Positions 43,942-52,338 of a stretch of DNA of 64,000 nt are shown here, piece after piece. This DNA is from Brevundimonas sp. (GTDB taxonomy: Bacteria; Pseudomonadota; Alphaproteobacteria; Caulobacterales; Caulobacteraceae): positions 1-64,000 of the forward strand of contig NZ_JAIYCP010000002.1 of the NCBI RefSeq assembly GCF_027487935.1, read 5' to 3'. Below the pieces are notes generated by a model. That model was not told where the DNA came from, did not search any database, and worked only from the letters and a program-made list of their open reading frames with translations. Every line of letters starts with the position of its first letter. Within the stretch, counting starts at the first letter, position 1. A program made the translations under genes and the position numbers.

Positions 43942-45438
43942 ATGACGGCGGCGAACGAGGCAAAGGCTATTCTGCAACGGCTGGGCGTCCCCGGCGCGGT
44001 CTGGAGCGCCGACGGCTTCGAGGCTCGCTCGCCGATCGACGGCTCGGTGGCCGGCCGCGTGGCAGAGACACCCGACCTCGACGCCGTCGCCGATCGCGCG
44101 ACCGCCGCCTTCCACCAGTGGAAACGCATCCCTGCCCCGCGTCGCGGCGAACTGGTCCGCCTGCTGGGCGAGGAGTTGCGGGCGTCCAAGGACGACCTCG
44201 CCCGTCTGGTCACCCTGGAAGCCGGCAAGATCGTCTCCGAAGGCCTCGGCGAGGTGCAGGAGATGATCGACATCTGCGACTTCGCCGTCGGCTTGTCGCG
44301 ACAGATCTACGGCCTGACCATCGCCAGCGAGCGCCCCGGCCACCACATGCGCGAGACATACCAGCCGCTGGGGCCGGTGCTGGTCATTTCGGCCTTCAAC
44401 TTCCCGGTCGCCGTCTGGGCCTGGAACGCCTGCCTCGCCCTCGTCTGCGGCGATCCGGTGATCTGGAAGCCGTCGGAAAAGACACCCCTGACGGCGCTCG
44501 CCACCCACGCCATCCTCGACCGCGCCATCGCCCGGTTCGGAGACGCCCCGGAAGGCCTGTCCCAGCTGGTCATCGGCGGCCGCGAGGCCGGCGAGGCCCT
44601 GGCCGCCGATCCGCGCATCCCGCTGGTCTCCGCCACCGGCTCCACCCGCATGGGCCGCGCTGTGGCCCAGACCGTCGCCGCCCGCCTCGGCCGCAGCCTG
44701 CTGGAGCTCGGCGGCAACAACGCCATGTTGGTCACGCCCAGCGCCGACCTCGACATGGCCGTCCGCGCCATCGCCTTCTCCGCCGTCGGCACCGCCGGCC
44801 AGCGCTGCACCACCCTGCGTCGCCTGCTGGTGCATGACAGCATCGCCGACACCCTCATCGCCCGCCTTCAAGCCGCCTATGAAACCCTGCCGGTCGGCGA
44901 CCCGCGTGTGGACGGGGTTCTGGTCGGCCCGCTCATCGACGAGACCGCCTTCCACGGCTTCGACACGGCCCTGAAACAGGCCGTCGAACAGGGCGGTCAG
45001 GTCGTCGTCGGCGGCGAGCGCGAGGACCGGGACGGCGTCTACGTCCGCCCCGCCATCGTCCGCATGCCGGCCCAGAGCGCGGTCGTCCAGCACGAGACCT
45101 TCGCTCCTATCCTCTACGTCCTGACCTGGTCCGACTTCGACGCAGCCGTGGCCATGCAGAACGCCGTGCCCCAGGGCCTGTCGTCCTGCGTCTTCACCGA
45201 CAGCGTCCGCGAGGCCGAGGCCTTCCTCTCCGCCTGGGGCTCCGACTGCGGCATCGCCAACGTCAACATCGGCCCCTCCGGCGCCGAAATCGGCGGGGCC
45301 TTCGGCGGCGAGAAGGACACGGGCGGCGGCCGCGAATCCGGCTCCGACGCCTGGAAGGCCTATATGCGCCGCCAGACCCAGACGGTGAATTTCTCGACCA
45401 GCCTGCCGCTGGCGCAGGGGGTGAAGTTCGAGGTCTAG
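43942..45438 (+). CDS. Aldehyde dehydrogenase, alpha-aminoadipic semialdehyde type (ALDH7)
   Basis: A 498-residue NAD(P)-dependent aldehyde dehydrogenase. ATG 43942 is preferred because ggag sits seven bases before it. Catalytic Cys289 (AGQRCTTLRRLL) and Glu255 (LLELGGNNAML) are intact. The segment EVQEMIDICDFAVGLSRQIYGLTIASERPGHHMRETYQPLGPVLVISAFNFPVAVWAWN is characteristic of the antiquitin/L-piperidine-6-carboxylate dehydrogenase branch, pointing to lysine catabolism. The TAG stop is formed by the first heptamer of the downstream repeat array. Confidence 0.92.
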   Translation: MTAANEAKAILQRLGVPGAVWSADGFEARSPIDGSVAGRVAETPDLDAVADRATAAFHQWKRIPAPRRGELVRLLGEELRASKDDLARLVTLEAGKIVSEGLGEVQEMIDICDFAVGLSRQIYGLTIASERPGHHMRETYQPLGPVLVISAFNFPVAVWAWNACLALVCGDPVIWKPSEKTPLTALATHAILDRAIARFGDAPEGLSQLVIGGREAGEALAADPRIPLVSATGSTRMGRAVAQTVAARLGRSLLELGGNNAMLVTPSADLDMAVRAIAFSAVGTAGQRCTTLRRLLVHDSIADTLIARLQAAYETLPVGDPRVDGVLVGPLIDETAFHGFDTALKQAVEQGGQVVVGGEREDRDGVYVRPAIVRMPAQSAVVQHETFAPILYVLTWSDFDAAVAMQNAVPQGLSSCVFTDSVREAEAFLSAWGSDCGIANVNIGPSGAEIGGAFGGEKDTGGGRESGSDAWKAYMRRQTQTVNFSTSLPLAQGVKFEV

Positions 45439-45577
45439 GGATCAGGGATCAGGGATCAGGGATTAGGGATTAGGGATTCAGGATCACGAAGGTGACCCCG
45501 GTAGGAGGCCAGACTGTCCGGAGTCGGTTGGCACCAGATTCTGAGTAGGCCCCTAATCCCTAATCCCTAATCCCTAA
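45437..45577. repeat. Inverted arrays of 7-bp repeats between convergent genes, locus 1
   Basis: Left arm 45437-45478 is three AGGGATC then three AGGGATT units, all perfect. Right arm 45555-45575 is three AATCCCT units, flanked by partial ones. The spacer is 76 bp. The arms are reverse complements in type, so the region can form a long hairpin. The first left unit supplies the stop codon of the aldehyde dehydrogenase gene, and the right arm's edge supplies the TAG of the convergent glycosylase gene. Each gene therefore has GGG-tract repeats on its sense strand immediately after its stop. Confidence 0.95.
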
Positions 45578-46761
45578 GCCCCCTCCAGCGCCTCCGCCAG
45601 ATCGCCCTTCCCGACCACCTCGACGTTCTCCAGCCCCAACCACCCGGCCATCCGCCGCAGTTCCGCCGCCAGTCGCGCGGGCGTCTCCGGCGTCGCGTCC
45701 GGCTCGCGCCAGGCCGCCTGCACCAGCAGCGTCCCGGCCTTTCGATCCGCCTTCAGATCGACCCGCGCCGTGATCGCCTCGTCCTCGAGGAAGGGCAGGA
45801 CATAGTAGCCGTGGGCGCGCTTGTGGGCCGGGGTGTAGATCTCCAGCCGCACCCTGACCCCGAACAGCCGCTCGGTGCGGTCGCGGGTCCAGATCAGATT
45901 GTCGAACGGCGACAGCAGGGCCGCGCCCGTCACCTTGCGCGGCGTCTTCGCCCCGGCCGCCAGATAAGCCGGATGCCGCCAGCCCGTCACCGCGACCGGC
46001 ATCAGCTCGCCGGCCTCGACCAGCTCCGCGATCCGCTCGCGCGCATCGGCCAGGGGCAGGCGGAAATAGTCCCGCAGGTCCGCCGCTGTCGCCACGCCCA
46101 TGGCCCGCGCCGAGATGCGGACCAGCTCCCGCTGGGCGTCCGCCTCGGTCGGCGTCGGCAGGTCGACGATCCGGGCGGGCAGGGCGCGTTCGGTCAGGTC
46201 ATAGACCCGCTCGAATCCGTTCCGCGTCTTCGTGGAGATCAGCCCGGCCCAGAACAGCCACTCCAGCGCCCGCTTGCCGTCCGACCATGACCACCAGCCC
46301 GGCGCCCCGCGCGGCCCGGATGCAAAGTCCCCGCCGGTGACCGGCCCGCGCCGTTCGATCTCGGCCAGAACGCCGTCGATATAGTCGGCCTTTTCGCGCC
46401 CGAACCGCGACAGGCCGGTCCACATGGCACCGTCCTTCGCCCGCTCCATCCGCCAGCGCAGCAGCGGCTGCATCTCCAGCGGCAGCAGCGAGGCCTCATG
46501 CCCCCAGTATTCGAACAGCCCCCGCCGCGCCCCCCAGGCCTCGGCCTCCAGCGCCTCGCGCGGATAGTCCCCCAGCCGCGAGAAGCCGGGCAGATAGTGG
46601 GTCCGCGTCACCACATTGACGCTGTCGATCTGGATCACCCCCAGCTTCCGCGCGACGTCGCGGACATGGCTGCGGCCCGGCGTGGCGGGCTGCGCGCGCC
46701 CGAAGCCCTGGGCGGCCAGGGCTATGCGGCGGGCAGTTTGGGCGGAGAGGGTTTCGGTCAC
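45574..46761 (-). CDS. YcaQ-like DNA glycosylase (winged-helix, HTH_42 family)
   Basis: A 395-residue member of the AlkZ/YcaQ family, which unhooks DNA interstrand crosslinks and removes N7-alkylpurines. The QxD-type active-site motif is seen in LGVIQIDSVNVVTRTHYLPGFSRLG. Other family blocks are LFEYWGHEASLLP, GRRGLFEY and GALLSPFDNLIWTRDRTERLFGVRVRLEIYTPAHKRAHGYYVLPFL. The longest frame starts at ATG 46791 inside a repeat element. GTG 46761 (VTETLSAQTARRIALAAQGF) fits the family better, though no strong ribosome site is visible. The stop codon lies in the heptamer array. Confidence 0.85.
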   Translation of the reverse strand: MTETLSAQTARRIALAAQGFGRAQPATPGRSHVRDVARKLGVIQIDSVNVVTRTHYLPGFSRLGDYPREALEAEAWGARRGLFEYWGHEASLLPLEMQPLLRWRMERAKDGAMWTGLSRFGREKADYIDGVLAEIERRGPVTGGDFASGPRGAPGWWSWSDGKRALEWLFWAGLISTKTRNGFERVYDLTERALPARIVDLPTPTEADAQRELVRISARAMGVATAADLRDYFRLPLADARERIAELVEAGELMPVAVTGWRHPAYLAAGAKTPRKVTGAALLSPFDNLIWTRDRTERLFGVRVRLEIYTPAHKRAHGYYVLPFLEDEAITARVDLKADRKAGTLLVQAAWREPDATPETPARLAAELRRMAGWLGLENVEVVGKGDLAEALEGA

Positions 46762-46779
46762 GGGGTCATCATGGCGGCA

Positions 46780-46935
46780 TCCCTCTCCCATTGGGAGAGG
46801 GCTTGAGCCTCCGGGCGCGAAGCGATCGGCAAGGCGAAAGGGTGAGGGTCGGCCGTCCGGGGGCGGCTTCGCCGCTCAATCCAGCCGACCCACATCCGGC
46901 GCTGCGCGCCACCTTCTCCCAGCGGGAGAAGGAAT
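46780..46935 (-). repeat. Palindrome-ended element between ycaQ-like and yfbK-like genes (copy B)
   Basis: About 156 bp bounded by ccctctcccattgggagaggg and ccttctcccagcgggagaagg. Its reverse complement aligns end to end with the element inside tilS (14722-14880), sharing long blocks such as gagcggcgaagccgcccccgga and ctcaccctttcgc. It fills nearly the whole gap between the two minus-strand genes. Confidence 0.85.
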
Positions 46936-46939
46936 CAGG

Positions 46940-48823
46940 TCAGGGCGCCGCCCGCGCCGGCAATCCCTGCGCCGCCCGCACCATCTGCACGAACTCCGCC
47001 CGCTCTCCGTAAGGATCGTCCCCCCGCGCGCCCTGGGCCTGTTCCAGCACCGCGTCCCAGTCAAAGCCGTCGCCCAGCCAGGGGTCACCGCGCAACTTCT
47101 GACCGAAGGCCGCCACCGCGATGGCCCAGCGGGTGCTTTCCGGCGGCTGGGCCGAAACCCGGTCGCCGCCCGCGTTGGACACCACCCTTTGCATCAGCTG
47201 TGAGTCCCGTTCGCCCGGCAGTTTGAAGCGGACCTGCACAAAGCCGACCTCGCCGTCCGGGTCGCCGCCCCCGACGCCCAGGCTGTTACGGTTCTCGGGA
47301 TAGCGGCGCTCGCCCATCTGGCTCGGCCCACCCACCGGGGTGATCTCATACAGGGCGGTCACCGAGGCCCCTGATCCGACCTCGCCGGCATCGACGCGGT
47401 CGTTGTTGAAATCGGCCTCGCTCAGCAGCCTGGTCTCATAGCCGATCAGCCGGTATTCGCTGACCCGGGCCGGATTGAACTCGACCTGGATCTTGACGTC
47501 GTCGGCGATGGGGAAGGCCCCCCGGTCAAACGCCGGACCGAACAGCCGCCGCGCCTCGTTCAGGTCGTCGACATAGGCCGCTGTGCCGTTGCCGGCCTGG
47601 GCGATCGTCTGCATCCGGCTGTCCTGATAGTTGCCGCGCCCGAAGCCATAGACCGACAGATAGATGCCGGTTTCCCGCTTGGCCGCGACATAGTCTTCCA
47701 GCCGCATGTCGTCCGTGACGCCGACATTGAAGTCGCCGTCGGTGAACATCAGGATCCGGTTGACCCGGTCGCGGGCGAAATTGGCCTGGGCCTGGTCATA
47801 GGCATTGGTCATGCCCGTCGCGCCCGCCGTGCCGCCCGAGGCATACAGGCTGGCCACGGCGCAGCGCAGCTTCAGCTTCCGGTCGCCCGGTGTCGGGGCC
47901 AGCCGTGTGCCCGCCCCCTCGGCATAGTAGGTCACCGCCACCGTGTCCTGCGGCCGCAGCCGGTCGATGATCAGGTTCATCGACTTCTGGGCCAGGGCCA
48001 GCTTGTCGGGGCTGCCCATCGAGCCCGAGACATCGACCAGGAAGGTCAGGTTCAGCGGCCGGCGTTCTGCCTCGGGCAGTTCATAGCCCTGCAGCGCGAC
48101 ATGGACGATCTGCCGTCCCGGCCCCCAGGGTGATTCCGTCACCGCGGTAGTGATGGCGAATGGCTGCGTCGCCGAGGTCGGCCGCGCATAGCCGTAGTCG
48201 AAATAGTTGATCAGCTCCTCGACCCGCACCGCGTCGGCCGGGGGCGCGCGGCCCTCGTCAATGAAGCGCCGCACATTGGCATAGCTGGCCGTGTCGACGT
48301 CGATCGAAAAGGTCGAAACCGGCTCATCGGCCACGCGGCGTACCGGGTTGGGCGTGGCGTCGGGATAGCGTTCGGTATCGGGGGTCGCGGGGACGCCCGG
48401 AACCTGGGGGGTGGAAAGGGCGGGGACGCTCGGGGGGTATCTGCTCGCATCTGGCGTGACGCGGGAACCGGTCACGGCCACTTCGTTCACAGCGGTCGAA
48501 GGCAGGATGACGGGCGGCGCAGGGAGTACCAACGCCGGTGCCTGTGCCGGTGGCGGTGGTGGCGGCGGCGGTGGCGCCGACGGGGGCGGCGGCGGCGTGG
48601 GAGGCACACCGCCGCTGCGCGCAGCATAGGTCGCCGCCCCGCGGTCCTCCGGCAGGTCGAAGCCGAACACCCGACAGGCGGCGGGCGATACCACACCGTC
48701 CGAGGGCTTGTCGGGGTCAATGGCCCGGCCCTCCTGGGCCATGACCGGCAGGGGGGCCATGGGTGCCGCGAGGGCCAGGCTCAGCAGGCCGACAAGAGCG
48801 GGTTTCAACGGATGTTCGGACAT
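46940..48823 (-). CDS. YfbK-like von Willebrand factor A domain protein
   Basis: A 627-residue exported protein starting at ATG 48823 (MSEHPLKPALVGLLSLALAAPMAPLPVMAQ signal peptide); the 1212-residue track ORF is an extension through antisense sequence. A Pro-rich low-complexity stretch (PPTPPPPPSAPPPPPPPPPA) leads to a conserved YfbK N-terminal block (STFSIDVDTASYANVRRFIDEGRAPPADAVRVEELINYFDY). The VWA domain carries the metal-binding motif FLVDVSGSMGSPDKLALAQ, followed by the C-terminal DUF3520-like region ending in WLGDGFDWDAVLEQAQGARG. It is likely a periplasmic adhesion or assembly protein; its role is unknown. Confidence 0.88.
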   Translation of the reverse strand: MSEHPLKPALVGLLSLALAAPMAPLPVMAQEGRAIDPDKPSDGVVSPAACRVFGFDLPEDRGAATYAARSGGVPPTPPPPPSAPPPPPPPPPAQAPALVLPAPPVILPSTAVNEVAVTGSRVTPDASRYPPSVPALSTPQVPGVPATPDTERYPDATPNPVRRVADEPVSTFSIDVDTASYANVRRFIDEGRAPPADAVRVEELINYFDYGYARPTSATQPFAITTAVTESPWGPGRQIVHVALQGYELPEAERRPLNLTFLVDVSGSMGSPDKLALAQKSMNLIIDRLRPQDTVAVTYYAEGAGTRLAPTPGDRKLKLRCAVASLYASGGTAGATGMTNAYDQAQANFARDRVNRILMFTDGDFNVGVTDDMRLEDYVAAKRETGIYLSVYGFGRGNYQDSRMQTIAQAGNGTAAYVDDLNEARRLFGPAFDRGAFPIADDVKIQVEFNPARVSEYRLIGYETRLLSEADFNNDRVDAGEVGSGASVTALYEITPVGGPSQMGERRYPENRNSLGVGGGDPDGEVGFVQVRFKLPGERDSQLMQRVVSNAGGDRVSAQPPESTRWAIAVAAFGQKLRGDPWLGDGFDWDAVLEQAQGARGDDPYGERAEFVQMVRAAQGLPARAAP

Positions 48824-48985
48824 TGAATGGTTTTCCCGGGGTTGTGCCGGGACCATGAGACATCTCCGCTTCGGGCGAAACTGTGGCGCGCGTTTTCTGA
48901 CGAAGTCCGATGGTTGATCGTTGAGCCGGGGGTGGCGCATCCGGGCATCACCCCCCACTATCCAGAGCCGCCGCAGGGGACGCAG

Positions 48986-50833
48986 ATGCACGAGACGACC
49001 AGCATGGGTCTGGGCCACGTGGTGGCGCTGCTGGCGGCCATGGTCATCGCCGCCACCCTGTTCCGCCGCTTCGGCCTCGGCGCCGTGCTCGGCTATCTGG
49101 CCGCCGGCCTCTTGGTCGGGCCGTCGGGGCTGGGCGTCGTCAGCGATCCTGAATCCGTCCTGCACGTCGCCGAACTCGGCGTCGTCATGTTCCTGTTCAT
49201 CATCGGTCTTGAGATGCGGCCCGCCCGCCTGTGGAGCCTGCGCCGGGAAATCTTCGGCCTCGGCGCGGTGCAGGTGCTGGCCTGCGCCCTGCTGCTCACA
49301 GGGATCGCCCTGCTGGCCGGACTGGCCTGGTATGCCGCGCTGATCGCCGGCTTCGGCTTTGCCCTCTCGTCCACCGCCATCGTCATGCAACTGCTGCAGG
49401 AGCGGAACGAGAACGCTGACCCACCCGGTCAGCGCGTCGTCTCCATCCTGCTGTTCGAGGACCTCGCCATCGTGCCGCTGCTGGCGCTGGTGGCGGTGCT
49501 GGCCGGAACCTACGGCGCTTCGGTCGAGACCGGCCATCCAATCTGGATGACCGTCGGCCTCGCCGTCGCGGCGGTGGCCCTGGTCTATGTCGCCGGCCGC
49601 TGGGTCGTGAATCCCTTCTTCCGCCTGCTGGCCCGCTACGGCGGCCGCGAGGTCATGACCATGGGCGCCCTTCTGGTCGTGCTCGGCGCCGCCTGGGCCA
49701 TGGATCTCGGCGGTCTGTCCATGGCCATGGGGGCCTTCCTCGCCGGGGTGTTGCTCTCGGAATCGACCTTCCGTCATCAGCTTGAGGCCGATGTCGAACC
49801 CTTCCGCGGCCTGTTGCTGGGCCTGTTCTTCCTCAGCGTCGGCATGTCGCTGGACCTTCGGGTGGTGGTCGCCGACTGGGCCTGGGTGCTGGGCGGGCTG
49901 GCCGCCTTCATGTCCGCCAAGATGATCGCGGTCTATGCCGTCGCCCGCATCCGGCAGACGCACGGCGAGGGCCTGTTGCGCGCGGCCCTGATGGGTGAGG
50001 GCGGCGAGTTCGCCTTCGTTCTCTATTCGACGGCCTTCGCCGCCGGTCTGTTCGACGCCCGCACCGCCGCCATCCTCGCCGCGGTCGTCATCCTGTCCAT
50101 GGTCCTGACCCCGCTCCGGGTCATGCTGGCCGACCGGTTGCGCCCGAAGGAGGCGGTCTCGATGGACGGCATCGACCACGCCGCCGACCTGCGCGAGCGG
50201 GTCCTGATCATCGGCTTCGGCCGCTTTGCCCAGGTCGTCTCCCAACCCCTGCTGACCCGCGACATCGACGTCTCCATCATCGACCATGACGTCGAAATGA
50301 TCCGGGCCGCCGGCAATTTCGGCTTCAAGGTCTATTATGGCGACGGGTCGCGACTGGACGTGCTGCGGGCATCCGGAGCTGACCGCGCCGAAACCATACT
50401 CGTCTGCGTCGACAAGCCCGAGGTGGCCGACCATATCGTCGAACTGGTCAAGGCCGAGTTCCCCCTGACCAGGTTGTTCGTCCGCGCCTATGACCGCGGG
50501 CATTCCATCCGGCTGGTCAAGGCCGGTGTCGAATACCAGCTGCGCGAAACCTTCGAGAGCGCCCTGGTGTTCGGCCATCAGGTGCTGATCGATCTCGGCT
50601 TCTCCGACGCCGAAGCGCGCGAAACCATCGAGGAGGTTCGCCGCCGCGACGAGGAGCGCTTCACCCTGCAGCTGTCCGGTGGTGCCCAGGCCGGACGCGC
50701 CCTGATGCGCGGCAACGCCGTCACGCCCCAGCCCGCGCCCTACGTCAAACCCCGCCGCGAGGGCCAGGCCCTCAACGACGAGGCCGCCGGGGTGCTGGAC
50801 GGTGAGGACGGGCGGGACAAGGTCGGGACCTGA
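48986..50833 (+). CDS. CPA2 monovalent cation:proton antiporter (Kef/RosB-type)
   Basis: A 615-residue inner-membrane transporter. ATG 48986 (MHETTSMGLGHVVALLAAMVIA) follows aggggac; the 53-residue upstream extension in the track is leader. About 12 membrane helices form the Na/H exchanger domain (ELGVVMFLFIIGLEMRPARLWSLRREIFGLG; SILLFEDLAIVPLLALV). The cytoplasmic RCK_N/TrkA-N domain follows (VLIIGFGRFAQVVSQPLLTRDIDVSIIDHDVEMIRAAGNFGFKVYYGDGSRLDVLRASGA). It probably exchanges K+ for H+ under stress. It is divergent from the YfbK-like gene with a 162-bp shared promoter region. Confidence 0.92.
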   Translation: MHETTSMGLGHVVALLAAMVIAATLFRRFGLGAVLGYLAAGLLVGPSGLGVVSDPESVLHVAELGVVMFLFIIGLEMRPARLWSLRREIFGLGAVQVLACALLLTGIALLAGLAWYAALIAGFGFALSSTAIVMQLLQERNENADPPGQRVVSILLFEDLAIVPLLALVAVLAGTYGASVETGHPIWMTVGLAVAAVALVYVAGRWVVNPFFRLLARYGGREVMTMGALLVVLGAAWAMDLGGLSMAMGAFLAGVLLSESTFRHQLEADVEPFRGLLLGLFFLSVGMSLDLRVVVADWAWVLGGLAAFMSAKMIAVYAVARIRQTHGEGLLRAALMGEGGEFAFVLYSTAFAAGLFDARTAAILAAVVILSMVLTPLRVMLADRLRPKEAVSMDGIDHAADLRERVLIIGFGRFAQVVSQPLLTRDIDVSIIDHDVEMIRAAGNFGFKVYYGDGSRLDVLRASGADRAETILVCVDKPEVADHIVELVKAEFPLTRLFVRAYDRGHSIRLVKAGVEYQLRETFESALVFGHQVLIDLGFSDAEARETIEEVRRRDEERFTLQLSGGAQAGRALMRGNAVTPQPAPYVKPRREGQALNDEAAGVLDGEDGRDKVGT

Positions 50834-50874
50834 CGGTCGCGTCCGCCCCCGCTTCGGTGTAAGGACGCGGCCCG

Positions 50875-51888
50875 ATGAACCGCCGTCTCTCGATCGCGCC
50901 CATGATGGACTGGACCGACCGGCATTGCCGGGCGTTCCATCGCGCCCTGACGGCCGAGGCCCTGCTCTATACCGAGATGGTCACCGCCCCGGCGGTGGTG
51001 AACGGCGACCGGGAGCGGCTTCTGGGGTTCGACGCGCTCGAACATCCGGTGGCCCTGCAGATCGGCGGCTCCGACCCGGACCAGCTGGCCGAGGCGGCGC
51101 GGATCGGCGAGGCCTTCGGCTATGACGAGATCAATCTGAACGTCGGCTGCCCCTCCGACCGGGTCCAGTCGGGCCGGTTCGGCGCCTGCCTGATGCGCGA
51201 GCCGCAGCTGGTCGCGGACTGTATGGCGGCCATCAAGGCGGCCGTATCGGTCCCCGCCACCGTCAAATGCCGGATCGGCGTCGATGACCAGGACCCGCAG
51301 GTCTCGCTGTTCGCCACCGTGGACGCCTGCGCCGCCGTCGGGATCGAGGTCTTCATCGTCCACGCCCGCAAGGCCTGGCTGCAAGGCCTGTCGCCCAGGG
51401 AGAACCGGGATGTGCCGCCGCTGGACTATGGCCTCGTGCGCCGGCTCAAGCGTGAAAGGCCCCATCTGTCCATCTCGATCAACGGCGGCATCACCTCGCT
51501 GGACGAGGCCGAGGCCCATCTGGATGACAGCGACGGGGTTCAGCTGGACGGAGTCATGATGGGCCGTGCCGCCTATCATGAGCCGGCGCTTCTCGGTCAG
51601 GCCGACCGCCGCCTGTTCGGGGCCGCGACCCCCGATGTCGACGCCTTCGCCGCCCTCGACCGCTATCGCCCCTATCTGGCTGCGCGGCTGGAAGAGGGCG
51701 TCGCCCTGCCGGCCATGACCCGGCACATGCTCGGCCTGATGCACGGCCGCCCCGGAGCCCGCGCCTTCCGCCGCATCCTGACGGTGGAGTCCATCGGGGT
51801 CGGTGCCGGTCTCGAGGTGCTGGACCGCGCGGTGGACGCCGTGCGCGAAGCCGGGGCGCGGTTCGAGGCCCGCGGCGAGGCGGCCTGA
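50875..51888 (+). CDS. dusA: tRNA-dihydrouridine(20/20a) synthase DusA
   Basis: A 337-residue FMN enzyme that reduces uridines in the tRNA D-loop. Key motifs: LSIAPMMDWTDRHCRAFHR, LLYTEMVTAPAVVNGDRERLLGFDALEHPVALQIGGSDPDQLAEAA, NLNVGCPSDRVQSGRFGACLM with catalytic Cys92, and VKCRIGVDDQD. FIVHARKAWLQGLSPRENRDVPPLDY is the DusA-specific block. Start ATG 50875 is normal. It follows the antiporter by 41 bp and may be co-transcribed. Confidence 0.96.
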   Translation: MNRRLSIAPMMDWTDRHCRAFHRALTAEALLYTEMVTAPAVVNGDRERLLGFDALEHPVALQIGGSDPDQLAEAARIGEAFGYDEINLNVGCPSDRVQSGRFGACLMREPQLVADCMAAIKAAVSVPATVKCRIGVDDQDPQVSLFATVDACAAVGIEVFIVHARKAWLQGLSPRENRDVPPLDYGLVRRLKRERPHLSISINGGITSLDEAEAHLDDSDGVQLDGVMMGRAAYHEPALLGQADRRLFGAATPDVDAFAALDRYRPYLAARLEEGVALPAMTRHMLGLMHGRPGARAFRRILTVESIGVGAGLEVLDRAVDAVREAGARFEARGEAA

Positions 51889-51918
51889 TCGCCACCCCGC
51901 CTCAGGCGGAAAGAGGCG

Positions 51919-52326
51919 TCAGGGGGCCTTGTCGCCGAGCAGCCGGAACAGGCCGATCAGGCTCCTGATCGTGAACCAGACAGTCAGCAACAGCAGGCTG
52001 AGTCCCAGCAGCACGGCGACCGGGGCCAGGATCAGGCCCATCACCGGCGCGATGAAGATCGACACAAGCCAGGCCCCGATGCCGGTCCACAGCAGGAGGG
52101 TCCACCAGAACACCGACCAGAACAGTCGGATCTGGGCGTCGATATGGGCTCGTGACAGGCCGTCCGAGCCGCTGCGCCCGGCATAGGCGACGATCAGGCC
52201 GACGATGACCAGCAGGTTGGCGCTGGGCAGGGACAGGATGTACAGGCCCCAGGCGATCAGGGCCGCCGGCTTGCCTTCGGACTCATGGCCGGGGGCGAAA
52301 CGGGGTTCTCGCGGGGCATCGGCCAT
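51919..52326 (-). CDS. DUF4870-like small membrane protein
   Basis: A 135-residue protein with three to four membrane helices (KPAALIAWGLYILSLPSANLLVIVGLIVAYAG; FWSVFWWTLLLWTGIGAWLVSIFIAPVMGLILAPVAVLLGLSLLLLTVWFTI). The pattern with HIDAQIRLFWSVFWW resembles the DUF4870/Tic20-like family, whose role is unknown. The next minus-strand gene upstream is also a small membrane protein, 12 bp away, so they are probably co-transcribed with the folate genes. Confidence 0.75.
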   Translation of the reverse strand: MADAPREPRFAPGHESEGKPAALIAWGLYILSLPSANLLVIVGLIVAYAGRSGSDGLSRAHIDAQIRLFWSVFWWTLLLWTGIGAWLVSIFIAPVMGLILAPVAVLLGLSLLLLTVWFTIRSLIGLFRLLGDKAP

Positions 52327-52338
52327 GGCGTCCCGCCG

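Noticed and set aside
43162-45093. 643-residue minus-strand ORF
   Set aside because: The N-terminal 450 residues are antisense to the aldehyde dehydrogenase gene; the real gene starts at 43737 with a ribosome site.
45437-45577. CRISPR array
   Set aside because: Units are 7 bp without spacers and inverted in two arms; no cas genes are present.
46940-50578. 1212-residue minus-strand ORF
   Set aside because: Only the last 627 residues are a protein (YfbK-like with signal peptide). The rest is antisense to the antiporter gene.
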